Below are positions 1-8,482 of a DNA stretch of 31,044 nucleotides, piece by piece. Location: the NCBI GenBank assembly GCA_910577735.1, contig CAJTOO010000032.1, forward strand, positions 1-31,044, given 5' to 3'. Each line of letters opens with the position of its first letter. Within the stretch, counting starts at the first letter, position 1. The notes under the pieces are model-generated. The model was not told the origin of the DNA. It was given only the letters and a program-made list of their open reading frames with translations, and did not search any database. This DNA is from an uncultured Lachnospiraceae bacterium. GTDB taxonomy: Bacteria; Bacillota; Clostridia; Lachnospirales; Lachnospiraceae. The position numbers and the translations under genes were made by a program.

Positions 1-43
1 AACGGCAGAAATTACTATGTTAATTTGTATAAATATCAATATG

Positions 44-737
44 TCAGTACACTAGGACGACTCCCGCCAAGGCAAGTTTATATATATTCTTTTCTTTTAA
101 AAGCAACAACGCCAATACTGGAATCAGCATAATCGGACAGCAGGTCACACTACATACCATCAAAAGATAACACCGTTTCCAATATCTCATAAAATAACAA
201 TACAATCCAAGTACAAAAAAACAAATATAAACAATCTCATCCTGTCCCGCATAGCCTGTTGACATCAAAATCTCTGGTGAAAGCAGTATCAGAATAAGTG
301 TACTGATGGCTCTCTCTTTATTTTTCGTCAGCATATAACAGATTTTTGCTGAAAAGCAAGCCATTATATACTGCATTACCATAAAGAAAAGTTTACTCCA
401 GAAAATACTGAAAAAATTACGTACAGACAATATATCTGCCAGACAGTGAATTACCCATAATGGAAAATTCCAAATACACAAAGGGAGAAGCCAAAGATAA
501 TTACCAGCACAGTTTGCATGACTTGAGCCTCTCAGATTCAGCGCAGCATATTGATAAAATTCTTTCAGGCGCCCTTTAAAAAGTAAATCCCAGAAATTCA
601 ATGACCATGCCGTCAGGGAATTCGTATCTGCATAAGAAAAGGTGGCTGCCATCAAAAGATTTGTCAGCACCGCCACACAAATCAAAGCCATATACAATCT
701 ATGAGGTTTTACCCCCCCCCCTAATTATTTTTTTCAT
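44..737 (-). CDS. Polytopic membrane protein, probable phase-variable gene in the off frame
   Basis: The readable frame (stop at 44-46) encodes about 217 residues with at least five hydrophobic segments and the conserved-looking stretch SPEILMSTGYAGQDEI. It resembles the N-terminal half of large membrane proteins of surface polysaccharide clusters (glycosyltransferase or polymerase type). The only good start is the ATG at 735-737, preceded by GGGAGG. It reads M-K-K-I-I-R and then enters ten G (712-721). With ten G the frame gives a 12-residue peptide ending at TAG (699-701). With nine or twelve G the ATG joins the long frame, reading ..GGVKPHRLYMALI.., a plausible cytoplasmic N-terminus. Internal TTG 697 or ATG 691 starts have no ribosome binding site. 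The protein also looks short at its C-terminus, since all frames close below position 44, so a second lesion is possible. The exact family is not recognised with confidence. Confidence 0.6.
712..721 (-). repeat. Homopolymer tract, ten G on the coding strand
   Basis: The plus strand has ten C in a row, inside the start of the membrane protein gene: five codons separate the ATG at 737 from the end of the tract region. Such tracts slip during replication and switch frames. Ten G is off; nine or twelve would be on. Confidence 0.85.
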
Positions 738-855
738 TTTATCCTCCCGCAATGATAATAACTAACTGTAATTTTACTCGTTTATAGTCTATCACAAGAC
801 AGGCACTTTTACAAGAAATCTAATATGCTGCACATACGTCCGTATGCATTTCGTG

Positions 856-1158
856 TTACTTTTCAATATGCAGGATATCCGCAAATCCGGCCGCCTCAAA
901 TGTCTCCATAACAATATCATTGACATGAATGATTCGCATAATACCCTGTTTATTCATGATTCTCTGTGCACTTAGAAGAACTCGCAGCCCTGCAGATGAG
1001 AGATCATCCAACGCCTGCATATCAATAATGAGCTCTTTCATGCCATTGACCGATCCCCCGATAGTCACCTCCAGATCCGGAGCCGAAACAGTATCCAGTC
1101 TTCCCTCCAATACAAGACATAAACTGCTGCCATTTACGGTTTTTGTTATTTTCATCAT
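856..1158 (-). CDS. STAS-domain anti-sigma factor antagonist
   Basis: A single STAS domain fills the protein (about 100 residues). The phosphorylatable serine motif is clear as DDLSSAGLRVLL, preceded by the ELIIDMQAL strand, as in SpoIIAA/RsbV proteins. These bind an anti-sigma kinase when unphosphorylated and release the sigma factor. The start is the ATG at 1158 (Met-Met-Lys-Ile-Thr), with AGGGGG upstream. That ATG overlaps the TGA of the upstream Cys-rich gene in an ATGA arrangement, so translation is probably coupled. A longer reading would begin inside the upstream gene. No anti-sigma kinase or sigma gene is in the window, so its partner lies elsewhere. Family assignment is firm; the pathway is inference. 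Confidence 0.85.
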   Translation of the reverse strand: MMKITKTVNGSSLCLVLEGRLDTVSAPDLEVTIGGSVNGMKELIIDMQALDDLSSAGLRVLLSAQRIMNKQGIMRIIHVNDIVMETFEAAGFADILHIEK

Positions 1159-1349
1159 ACATGAATCCCCCTGTCCCGGCACAGGGCCTCTATACTCCTG
1201 TCGTACACAGCTTCCGCTTCCGCAGAAAAAAAGCAGCCCGGAACACCTTCATTATGATCTCTGTGATGTGCCACACATGCGCAGCACTTTCCGTGTCTTG
1301 GGCAGTCATATGTACATGGGCAGGAACTTTTGTTATCACAATTTGACAT
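1155..1349 (-). CDS. Small cysteine-rich protein, DUF6485-like
   Basis: About 64 residues with the pattern NCDN..SCPCTYDCPRHGKCC, then CVAHHR and PGCFFSAEAE.YDRS. Seven closely spaced cysteines with nearby histidines suggest a metal site, probably zinc or Fe-S. This matches my memory of the DUF6485 family, whose function is unknown. The second ATG (1349) is preferred because GAGAGG sits at proper spacing; an ATG six bases upstream overlaps that site. The TGA overlaps the ATG of the STAS gene by four bases, so the two are a coupled pair. The metal role is inference. Confidence 0.75.
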   Translation of the reverse strand: MSNCDNKSSCPCTYDCPRHGKCCACVAHHRDHNEGVPGCFFSAEAEAVYDRSIEALCRDRGIHV

Positions 1350-1521
1350 AAGCATTACCTCTCATTCTTTTATAGATTCTTTCCGCCAGATTCCATGATT
1401 CTGCTTTACCGAATCTCAAATCCATGCAGCTTTATTATAGCAAACCCAACCGTTTGTATTCGTGTCATGGCGTAGTCCGCATATTTTATGGCATACTTCG
1501 CAATAGTTTTGCACACAGAAA

Positions 1522-1553
1522 CGGCAGCTTTGATTGTCATCTCAAAGCTGCCG
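1522..1553 (-). terminator. Hairpin downstream of the DJ-1 gene
   Basis: A perfect 12-bp inverted repeat (CGGCAGCTTTGA and its complement) with an 8-base loop lies 20 bases past the DJ-1 stop. On the minus strand it is followed by TTTCTG, a weak T run, so termination is likely but may be inefficient. Confidence 0.6.
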
Positions 1554-1572
1554 CTCTTCCAAAAGTCCAGCA

Positions 1573-2211
1573 TCAGTTCTCATTGCCGGAGGGTAAAGTT
1601 TGCATGAGCGCAAAGAAATATTCAGGTTTACCGGTATTAAAATAATCGTACCACGCTTCCAGCGTATTTGCTTCAAAAATTCCTAAGCGCTCGATAATCT
1701 GTTTGGCCCACAGCAGCGCTCCGGCAGAACCTGCCGTAATCAGATTGTTATCTTTTACTGACGGCTTATCTATATAAAAATTTTGCCCTTTATAACAGGG
1801 AGAGACCATTTCAAGAAATCCCGCTCCATTACTGGTATGCGCACGATTATCCAACAGCCCCAAGTCTGCAAGGGCAGCGGTTGCACCACAAATCGCACAC
1901 ACCGTGGCTCCTAAAGCAAGAAACTCTCTCGCCTTTTCAAGGATAGCACCATGCTTTGGGTCATGCCATGTGTCTGCGCCCGGCAGAAGCAGCACGCCTG
2001 TTTCACCCACCACAATATCATCAATTAAACAATCCGGCATAATCCGCAGGCCGCCCATGGTATGGATTGGTTCTTTCGTAACACTGACTGTCTTCAGCGA
2101 TACCTCTGGCGCATCCCTTTTGAAAAACCGGCCTGAATGAAGCTCTGAGATAACGTGCCCCAACTCCCAGTCCGCTAAAGTATCAAGAACATAAACATAG
2201 ACTGTAAACAC
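1573..2211 (-). CDS. DJ-1/PfpI family protein, 5' end altered
   Basis: Class I glutamine-amidotransferase-like fold: N-terminal strand TVYVYVLDTLADWELGH, then VLLLPGADTW, and the nucleophile elbow AICGATAALADLGLLD with the candidate catalytic cysteine. Relatives usually begin only one to three residues before TVYVYVLD. Here no ATG is present; the best choice is GTG 2211 (Met-Phe-Thr-Val-Tyr), without a visible ribosome binding site. A TTG further up would add residues with no family match. The gene runs head to head against a WYL regulator that also lacks its beginning, which suggests a deletion at about 2195-2220. Substrate is unknown; DJ-1/PfpI members include amidases, chaperones and glyoxalases. 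The gene may now be poorly translated. Confidence 0.7.
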   Translation of the reverse strand: MFTVYVYVLDTLADWELGHVISELHSGRFFKRDAPEVSLKTVSVTKEPIHTMGGLRIMPDCLIDDIVVGETGVLLLPGADTWHDPKHGAILEKAREFLALGATVCAICGATAALADLGLLDNRAHTSNGAGFLEMVSPCYKGQNFYIDKPSVKDNNLITAGSAGALLWAKQIIERLGIFEANTLEAWYDYFNTGKPEYFFALMQTLPSGNEN

Positions 2212-2228
2212 GGATAGGCGCACAAGAA

Positions 2229-3092
2229 TTGGCAGATATGTTTGAAGTTTCACCCCGCACAATTTACCGCGATATAGACGCCATCAACATGGCGGGTATT
2301 CCTGTCCGCTCGATACCGGGAGTAGGCGGCGGCTTTGAAATCATGCAAAGATACAAGATTGATAAAAAAGTTTTTTCGGCTGATGATCTTTCTGCTCTTT
2401 TGATGGGGCTTTCCAGTCTTTCGGGTATCATGCGAGGTGACGAACTGGTACACGCGCTTACGAAAGTCAGAAGTTTTATCCCTGCTGACAGAGCGAATGA
2501 GATTGCCTTAAAAGCCAATCAAATATATATCGATTTGAGCCCATGGATGGGCAGCCACAATATACAGCCCTATTTAGAGATCATAAAATCTGCTTTGCAC
2601 AAAAACCAGCTTCTGCTCTTTGATTATATCGCTCACCGCGGAAATAAAACCACACGAGCAGTCGAGCCCTGTCAGCTTGTATTGAAAGGCAGTCATTGGT
2701 ACTTACAGGGGTATTGCCGCAAAAGAAATGACTTTCGATTATTCAGATTATCCCGTATGTCAAATCTGCAAATGCAGGAGGAAACTTTCACGCCACGCGA
2801 TTATCCAAAACCGCAGTCCGATTTTGACCACATTTTAAAGACCTTGCAAACTAAAATCAAAATCCGCATTCATAAATCGATCATGGACAGAGTGCTTGAT
2901 TTTTGCTCTTATGAAGATTTTTCACCAGACGGTGATACACACTATCTTGTGAAGTTCCCTTTTATAGAAAACGAATACCATTACGATATTCTTCTGCGTT
3001 TTGGAGACAAATGTGAATGTTTAGAGCCGCTGCATATCCGCGAAAAAGTAAAGCGCAGAATACATGCACTAGCTGCGCTATACGAAAGGTAA
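2229..3092 (+). pseudogene. YafY-type HTH/WYL transcriptional regulator, N-terminus missing
   Basis: The frame starts in the middle of the winged helix (GAQELADMFEVSPRTIYRD), continues with the wing (GVGGGFEIM), and then has a WYL effector domain (FDYIAHRGNKTTRAVEPCQL and GSHWYLQGYCRKRNDFRLFRL) and a C-terminal WCX region. Intact relatives carry about 20-25 extra residues (MK-DRL-I...L-....VTA) before AQELA. Here an in-frame TAA at 2205-2207 precedes the motif. TTG 2229 or ATG 2238 are the only starts and would remove the first DNA-binding helix. WYL regulators often sit divergently beside the DJ-1 gene they control, which fits the neighbour. Loss of function is likely but not proven. Confidence 0.7.
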
Positions 3093-3111
3093 GATACGCG
3101 GCAGAGACAAA

Positions 3112-3143
3112 AGGCAGGAAAAATGATTCTCATTTTCCTGCCT
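3112..3143 (-). terminator. Terminator of the LIC_10190-like gene
   Basis: AGGCAGGAAAA and its complement form an 11-bp stem with a 10-base loop. On the minus strand TTTTG follows directly, and the stem overlaps the TAG of the membrane protein gene. It may also slow convergent transcription from the WYL gene. Confidence 0.7.
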
Positions 3144-4977
3144 AGATGCTATAAAATCCGTCCGCAATTCCCTCTCCCAAAAATCCAATCTCCGGAACCG
3201 CAGGCGCAGAAGGAAAGCCCTCATACCCCACCTGATCCCCCTCCACCGGCAGGTAGAATACAACCCCGTCTATCTCATAAGAATATGTCTCATAGTTCTC
3301 ATAATCTTTCTGAACCATCCAATAATCATTGATAAAGTCCCTTGCCATCTCCCGCCCAAGGGCAGCCCCCTTATACAGTAAAAACAGGGCTGACAATACA
3401 ACTGCGGCCCGCCGGACTACCCGGCATGCTGCAGTCCATCGCTTACCAGGCAGCGCCTTAATGCCATCCTCTCTACCGGCAACACTGACGTCCCCGATAC
3501 ACCCGTCCTGCTCCCGTGGTCTGCAGCCAAATACCCCATCATAAATCCCGCCCAGTACCACTGCTGGCACCAGATACACATAGACACAACCATAACGAAT
3601 CAGCGGCGAAGTAAAAAGCCAGAACAAAAAGGAGGCTGCTACAGCCGCCTGTACTACCAGCATGCCCCATCGCTTTCTCCACCATCCAAATATCATACCT
3701 GCCGCATATACAAACAATACACAGACAGACACGCCAGCCAGCAGGACAAACACCTTATCGCTTCCCCCAAGGGAACGAAACCACCCCGGCAGCCATTCCT
3801 GCACGGAAATATCATACCGCGATACATCCGTATATCCCCGGCCCCAGACCTGAATCTCCCTGGCGTCGTAATCCGCAGCCCCTTTCGGTATCTTCCAGCG
3901 GACGCCAAAGAAATCTAACTGTGTAAAAGGATAGACCAGCCAACCGGAAATCACCACATTCCTGATAAAAAAGGGCAAGGCCGTCACGATTCCCAGAAAC
4001 AGATAAAGCAAAATCTCCCGCCATCTTTTATGCCGTATCAAGTAATACGCCGGCCAGACGGTAAGTAACAGAATCAACGCTGCTGAAAGCTTCACCGTCA
4101 TCAGGAAGACGCCCAGAACACACAGCAATGCATAGGGCAGAATCGTCTTTTCCTGCTGTTCCCACAAATCCAGCCAGCGGATAATGATATAAAAAGCAAT
4201 CAAAACCATAAAGTAATCCGAAGCCGGTGAGATCATCTCGTCAAAAATATTCACCAGATAATAAATCCCCATAACCCTTGCAAAATCGCTGACTTGCAGC
4301 TTACCGGCACGCATATGGCCTATGACTTCCAGACAGACCATGCACAGAAGCAAAGCCAGGAATCCGGCACAGCAGTGAAAGGATCTGCCGGTTAGAAAAG
4401 CCATGCTGTATAACGCCGATAAGGCAAAAGAAGAACTGTTATAAGCCAGCCTGCAATGCAGATTACCCAGGCCCTTTACCACGCCATATTCCTCTATCCA
4501 TCGGATACTCTGGGCATGATACAGACTTGTATCATAATGAATCATGCCGCGGGACGTGCCATAGGCAAATAACAGAACCAGAAATATCATGATGCACCAT
4601 CTGAGCACTCCATAAGGGAATTTTTCTTTCCTGCTGCAAAAAAGTCCTTGAACAACTCCTCCAAGCCTTTTTCTATCAAAGATTCCAATCAGAACACAGA
4701 CTACACACAATATCACATTAGCTGCAAGTCCTACTCTGGCAAACAGACTGAACACCTGAGCATATACCGTAACGCACACCATCCCGCATAACAGATACGC
4801 ATCCGCACACCATCCCCCGCCTGCTGCCCCCGCAGCGCACCCACAGAACCTGCCCTGCCAATCTGCCTGTTCATGGGCATGATAAGGAATGTGCCGCGTG
4901 ATCACACGCAGCACACCATAGCCGATCATAAAAGTTGTTATTAACATATAGAGCCATATCAATATCACTGAAATCAT
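3142..4977 (-). CDS. LIC_10190-like polytopic membrane protein of a polysaccharide cluster
   Basis: 611 residues with about 10-12 hydrophobic segments and a soluble C-terminal tail of roughly 80 residues. The conserved-looking block MIHYDTSLYHAQSIRWIEEY followed by GLGNLHCRLAYNSSSF is what I associate with the LIC_10190 family, thought to be integral membrane glycosyltransferase-like proteins that use lipid-linked sugars. It starts at an ATG with AGGAG upstream, 18 bases after the gmd stop, so the two are co-transcribed. Context with gmd and rfbD points to cell-surface glycan assembly. The catalytic role is inference; only the topology and the motif are seen. Confidence 0.7.
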   Translation of the reverse strand: MISVILIWLYMLITTFMIGYGVLRVITRHIPYHAHEQADWQGRFCGCAAGAAGGGWCADAYLLCGMVCVTVYAQVFSLFARVGLAANVILCVVCVLIGIFDRKRLGGVVQGLFCSRKEKFPYGVLRWCIMIFLVLLFAYGTSRGMIHYDTSLYHAQSIRWIEEYGVVKGLGNLHCRLAYNSSSFALSALYSMAFLTGRSFHCCAGFLALLLCMVCLEVIGHMRAGKLQVSDFARVMGIYYLVNIFDEMISPASDYFMVLIAFYIIIRWLDLWEQQEKTILPYALLCVLGVFLMTVKLSAALILLLTVWPAYYLIRHKRWREILLYLFLGIVTALPFFIRNVVISGWLVYPFTQLDFFGVRWKIPKGAADYDAREIQVWGRGYTDVSRYDISVQEWLPGWFRSLGGSDKVFVLLAGVSVCVLFVYAAGMIFGWWRKRWGMLVVQAAVAASFLFWLFTSPLIRYGCVYVYLVPAVVLGGIYDGVFGCRPREQDGCIGDVSVAGREDGIKALPGKRWTAACRVVRRAAVVLSALFLLYKGAALGREMARDFINDYWMVQKDYENYETYSYEIDGVVFYLPVEGDQVGYEGFPSAPAVPEIGFLGEGIADGFYSI

Positions 4978-4995
4978 AGATATCCCGGCCTTCTC

Positions 4996-6078
4996 CTACT
5001 CACTGTTTTTCCCGTTATGTTTCTTCTGATAGTCAGCACAGCTGATACCTGCGATCTCCTGCAAGTCGGAATCCATCATCATGGATACCAGACCCTTGAA
5101 GTCCACATCCCGCTTCCAGCCAAGTTCTTTCTCAGCCTTCTCACAGTTACCCCACAGGAATTCAACCTCTGCCGGACGATAGAACTCAGGATTCACATCC
5201 ACCAGAAGTCTGCCGCTTTCCGCATCATATCCCTTTTCGTTGACACCGGTTCCTTCCCAGCGAATCCGGATTCCCAGTTCACCGAAGGCAGCCTCCACAA
5301 ACTCTCTGACCGTATGTGTCTCGTTGGTGGCAAGTACATAATCCTCTGCCTTATCCTGCTGCAGCATGAGCCACATACCCTTGACATAATCCCCGGCAAA
5401 TCCCCAGTCACGCTTAGCGTTCATATTGCCAAGAGAAAGCTTCTCCTGTTTGCCCGCAATGATATTGGCAATGGCCAAGGTAATCTTTCTGGTAACAAAA
5501 TTCTCTCCGCGCCTCGGTGACTCATGGTTAAACAGAATCCCGTTGCAGGCATACATATTATAGGACTCTCGGTAATTCACCGTAATCCAGTAAGAATATA
5601 ATTTAGCTGCTCCATAAGGGCTCTTGGGATAAAAAGGCGTCTTCTCGCTCTGAGGCGCCGTCTCCGGGATGCCTCCGAACAATTCTGATGTAGAAGCCTG
5701 ATAAAATCTGCACGTTCCACCGTTTACACGAATGGCCTCTAAAAGCTTTAAGGTGCTCACGCCTGTTGCCTCTGCTGTATACTCCGGCACCTCAAAAGAC
5801 ACACCCACATGAGACTGTGCCGCCAGGTTGTATACTTCCGTGGGACGGATTTCCGCAATCAGACGCATCAGATTGCTGGAATCTGTGGTATCTGCATAGT
5901 GCAGGAAAAATTTGACCTTATAATAATCAGAATCTATCAGGTGATCAATCCTGGCTGTGTTTGTGATGCTGTGTCTGCGGATCAGGCCATGAACTTCATA
6001 TCCTTTCTCCAATAAAAACTCCGCCAGATAAGAACCATCCTGTCCTGTAATTCCTGTGATTAATGCTGTTTTCTGCAT
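4996..6078 (-). CDS. gmd: GDP-mannose 4,6-dehydratase
   Basis: Extended SDR enzyme of 360 residues, the usual length. It converts GDP-mannose to GDP-4-keto-6-deoxymannose, the precursor of GDP-fucose, GDP-rhamnose and GDP-perosamine, in the cytoplasm. Visible motifs: the NADP Rossmann loop GITGQDGSYLAEFLLEKGY with the following LIRRHS, the catalytic Thr region (STSELFGG), the Tyr-x-x-x-Lys pair in SPYGAAKLYSYW, and the substrate loop NHESPRRGENFVTRKIT. It starts at an ATG with GGAAAGGA upstream. No GDP-fucose synthase or GDP-rhamnose reductase is in the window, so the final sugar is not fixed. The rfbD gene upstream shows that deoxyhexose supply is the common theme. Confidence 0.93.
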   Translation of the reverse strand: MQKTALITGITGQDGSYLAEFLLEKGYEVHGLIRRHSITNTARIDHLIDSDYYKVKFFLHYADTTDSSNLMRLIAEIRPTEVYNLAAQSHVGVSFEVPEYTAEATGVSTLKLLEAIRVNGGTCRFYQASTSELFGGIPETAPQSEKTPFYPKSPYGAAKLYSYWITVNYRESYNMYACNGILFNHESPRRGENFVTRKITLAIANIIAGKQEKLSLGNMNAKRDWGFAGDYVKGMWLMLQQDKAEDYVLATNETHTVREFVEAAFGELGIRIRWEGTGVNEKGYDAESGRLLVDVNPEFYRPAEVEFLWGNCEKAEKELGWKRDVDFKGLVSMMMDSDLQEIAGISCADYQKKHNGKNSE

Positions 6079-6114
6079 ATTTTCTATCCTTTCCGAATCC
6101 TTTCATATATTGCC

Positions 6115-6213
6115 CCGCACTGCCTGCTCGCTTCCGCTTCGCTCCTTCTCGCTCGCGGGCATTTACCGCGCAGTGCTTGCTCGCTTCCGCTTCGCTCCTT
6201 CTCGCTCGCGGGC
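6115..6213. repeat. Two direct repeats of an intergenic GC-rich element
   Basis: A 36-base block is repeated exactly at 6125-6160 and 6178-6213, and similarity extends about ten bases to the left of each copy, giving a 53-base period. The unit is built from short GCTTCCGCT/TCGCT/CTCGCT words and is far more GC-rich than its surroundings. It lies between rfbD and gmd and encodes no convincing protein. Confidence 0.85.
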
Positions 6214-6223
6214 TTCGCCCTAT

Positions 6224-6285
6224 GCCGCCTTACGGGCAAATACTACGGCGAGCAAGCTCTCCTTCTTATTTACCCGTAAGGCGGC
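6224..6285. repeat. 19-bp inverted repeat, possible hairpin
   Basis: Arms 6224-6242 and 6267-6285 pair at 18 of 19 positions around a 24-base loop. They follow directly on the two direct repeats, so the whole 6115-6285 block may be one REP/MITE-like unit or an attenuator between rfbD and gmd. No T run follows on either strand. Confidence 0.75.
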
Positions 6286-6394
6286 GCACTGCTCATTGCC
6301 ATCGCGAACATTTTCTCATAAATAGTTGTGTCTGTAAAGATATAATGGCTGTGTCAGTATGATTTGTCTGGCAAATCAGGGTCTGGCCAAACTG

Positions 6395-7231
6395 TTATTT
6401 CAGGTACTCTGCGATGGCCTCGTGCCAATCTGCAAACTGAAAGTCTGTAGTCATTTTGAACATATAGTTTTCCAAAATGGAATATGCCGGACGTTTCACT
6501 GCTGCACCGTACTCCTCAGACGTAATGCCTTCCACCACAGTCTTTTTGCCTGCCAGTCTGAATATCTCCTCCGTAAACTGTGCCCAGCTGCAGTCTCCCT
6601 CACAGGTTGCATGGAAAAGTCCGTAGTTCTCTGTGGGAAGCAGGTAAGCGATAGCTTTCGCCAGTTCCTTTGCGCTGGTGGGTGAGCCTACCTGATCGTG
6701 CACTACCCGCACCTTATCATTGGTCTCGCTGAGCCGCAGCATTGTCCTGACGAAATTCTTGCCATCCCCATACAGCCATGCCGTACGCAGAATAAAATGC
6801 CTGTCACTAAATTCCCGGACATACTCCTCTCCTGCAAGTTTCGTCCGTCCATAAGCCCCCTGAGGCCCTACCGGGTCGGTTTCTCTATAAGGTCTTGTCC
6901 CATTTCCGTCAAACACATAATCCGTGGATATATGCATCAGCCTGGCGCCTGTCTCATTTGCTGCAATACTCATATTGCGGGCACCGATGGCATTAATCCG
7001 ATAGGCCAGATCTTCTTCCTTCTCACAAGCTTCTACCGCAGTGTAAGCTGCGCAGTTGATGATCGCATAGGGATTGATATCCCGCGCAAATTTCATAACC
7101 TCATCTATCTTCGTGATATCCAGTTCTCCCACATCCGTATTGATCAGTTCATATTCTGTACTGCCCGCATATTGCTGGTTTACCGCACGTCCCAGCTGTC
7201 CGTTACAGCCTGTCACAATCACTTTCTTCAT
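6395..7231 (-). CDS. rfbD: dTDP-4-dehydrorhamnose reductase
   Basis: 278 residues, matching RfbD/RmlD, the last step of dTDP-L-rhamnose synthesis (NAD(P)H reduction of dTDP-4-keto-L-rhamnose). Motifs: the Rossmann loop VTGCNGQLGRA, NCAAYTAVEACE, ISTDYVFDG, the catalytic Tyr-x-x-x-Lys in YGRTKLAGE, and LRTAWLYG. It starts at an ATG with AAAGGATG upstream. The earlier rhamnose genes (rfbA, B, C) are not in the window. A 315-base gap with repeats separates it from gmd on the same strand, so co-transcription is possible but not certain. Confidence 0.93.
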   Translation of the reverse strand: MKKVIVTGCNGQLGRAVNQQYAGSTEYELINTDVGELDITKIDEVMKFARDINPYAIINCAAYTAVEACEKEEDLAYRINAIGARNMSIAANETGARLMHISTDYVFDGNGTRPYRETDPVGPQGAYGRTKLAGEEYVREFSDRHFILRTAWLYGDGKNFVRTMLRLSETNDKVRVVHDQVGSPTSAKELAKAIAYLLPTENYGLFHATCEGDCSWAQFTEEIFRLAGKKTVVEGITSEEYGAAVKRPAYSILENYMFKMTTDFQFADWHEAIAEYLK

Positions 7232-7271
7232 ATCCGTTTCATCCTTTCCCGATTATTTCCGTATTGTTATT

Positions 7272-7300
7272 ATCATACAACCATCTGCTGAATTATGCAA
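7272..7300 (-). promoter_or_regulatory. Candidate sigma-A promoter for rfbD
   Basis: TTGCAT (7295-7300) and TATGAT (7272-7277) are separated by exactly 17 bases on the minus strand and lie about 40 bases before the rfbD start. No operator-like repeat is visible around it. Confidence 0.5.
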
Positions 7301-7462
7301 TTATTGAAAACATATCTGGTGCATACTTTAGACCGCTTACTTACTCTTCTTTCTTCTGGCACTTCTTAGCGAAGCAAGCATTGTTGCTAAACTTTAAAAG
7401 TTCTTTTCATACATGAAAAGAGACCGCCAGTCTCCTGACGATCCCGTATCATCACATCTTTT

Positions 7463-7888
7463 CTATATTTCTTTCCAATATCCCTTCTTTGCCGACCCCA
7501 TTCTGACAATCAAACCACTATCTTTCAATACCTTTATCTCCTGGGCAACAGTTTTTCGGCTGATATGCAACGTTTCCGCTATCTCCCAATATGTGGCTGC
7601 CGGACTATTTCTCAAAATATTTAAAATATCTTTTTCTCTATCTGTTATTTTTTCAGTCACCTTAGCACTTTTAAGCGCCTTAAACTTAACCATAATATCT
7701 TCGCCATGGACAATATATTCTGGTTCTTCAGTTCCTAAATTTTTGTAAGCATCACAAATCTTCTGAATACCGCTTCCCCAGCTTTCAATATACCCTGCTC
7801 TATAAAATACTCTTGCACTATCCGGATTATATGGTTTTGACGTATGAGATTCTAAAAGAGTTTCTGCCGTCCATCCAAACATATCCAT
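7463..7888 (-). pseudogene. C-terminal fragment of an AlbA_2/AAA-4-type HTH ATP-binding protein
   Basis: 141 residues: TAETLLESHTSKPYNPDSAR, then VFYRAGYIESWGSGIQKI, then EYIVHGEDIMVKF, and a C-terminal winged helix (REKDILNILRNSPAATYWEIAETLHISRKTV). This is the end of the family often annotated as divergent AAA-4/AlbA_2 transcriptional regulators, which are usually about 400-480 residues long. The ATP-binding and N-terminal parts are missing. An in-frame TAA lies 12 bases before the ATG and no ribosome binding site is present, so it is a remnant. The helix-turn-helix part is intact and could act alone only if it were translated. Confidence 0.65.
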
Positions 7889-8034
7889 TTTAAATATTTA
7901 TTCATTTCTTAATTTTTTGTGCAATTTGAGTAACTGTGTTTTGAATTTTGTCTGCTGAATATTGGGAGAAATTGGTCTGGAAATTGGAAAAAGGCTATCT
8001 GTTTGATAGGGGATCCTTAGATATTTATTTTAAT

Positions 8035-8430
8035 TTAGTCCTGTTTTTTACTTTGGTAATATCCAAAACATATCATAGTCCAAATCCCAGGCACAACTGC
8101 ATATCCAGCATTTACTTGTCCATGATTATCAAGTACATAACAACCACCTATAAATGTTAAAGTCAGAAAAACAATTCCTAAAATCAAAGCTATTTTTGGA
8201 ATCCGTCCTATCTTTTCTATAAGAATGACTTTTACTATCATGCAAACTGCCAATAATACAAGCGTTAATAATCCATTTATCAAAATGCTAGTATACCATG
8301 GAGCAGATTGCATAGCATATAAATATGGATACTTTCTAAAATGCCAGTATTTATATAGTCCTGAGCCAATGAACATACCAATAAACGAACCCATGATAAT
8401 ATTTAGTATCTGATTTATCTTCTTTTTCAT
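8035..8430 (-). CDS. Small membrane protein of unknown function
   Basis: About 131 residues with four hydrophobic segments (near the N-terminus after MKKKINQIL, then SILINGLLTLVLLAVCMIV, IALILGIVFLTLTFIGGCYV and a last short one). The start at 8430 is chosen because GGGGAG lies eight bases before it; the ATG 15 bases upstream contains that site within its codons. No enzymatic motif is seen and I do not recognise the family. It lies close to the end of the MFS gene but has its own spacing of about 50 bases, so it could be read from the MFS transcript. Confidence 0.55.
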   Translation of the reverse strand: MKKKINQILNIIMGSFIGMFIGSGLYKYWHFRKYPYLYAMQSAPWYTSILINGLLTLVLLAVCMIVKVILIEKIGRIPKIALILGIVFLTLTFIGGCYVLDNHGQVNAGYAVVPGIWTMICFGYYQSKKQD

Positions 8431-8482
8431 GGCTATTCTCCCCAAAAAATTTTTTATATCATACTATATTTTACTGCATATT

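Noticed and set aside
832..845. Palindrome CATACG/CGTATG below the STAS gene
   Set aside because: The stem is only six base pairs, no T run follows, and no other copy is seen, so neither terminator nor operator can be claimed.
5017..5520. Long plus-strand frame opposite gmd
   Set aside because: It lies wholly within a clear gmd gene on the other strand and shows no family features.
6115..6213. Direct repeats as a CRISPR array
   Set aside because: There are only two copies, the gap between is 17 bases, and no cas gene is near.
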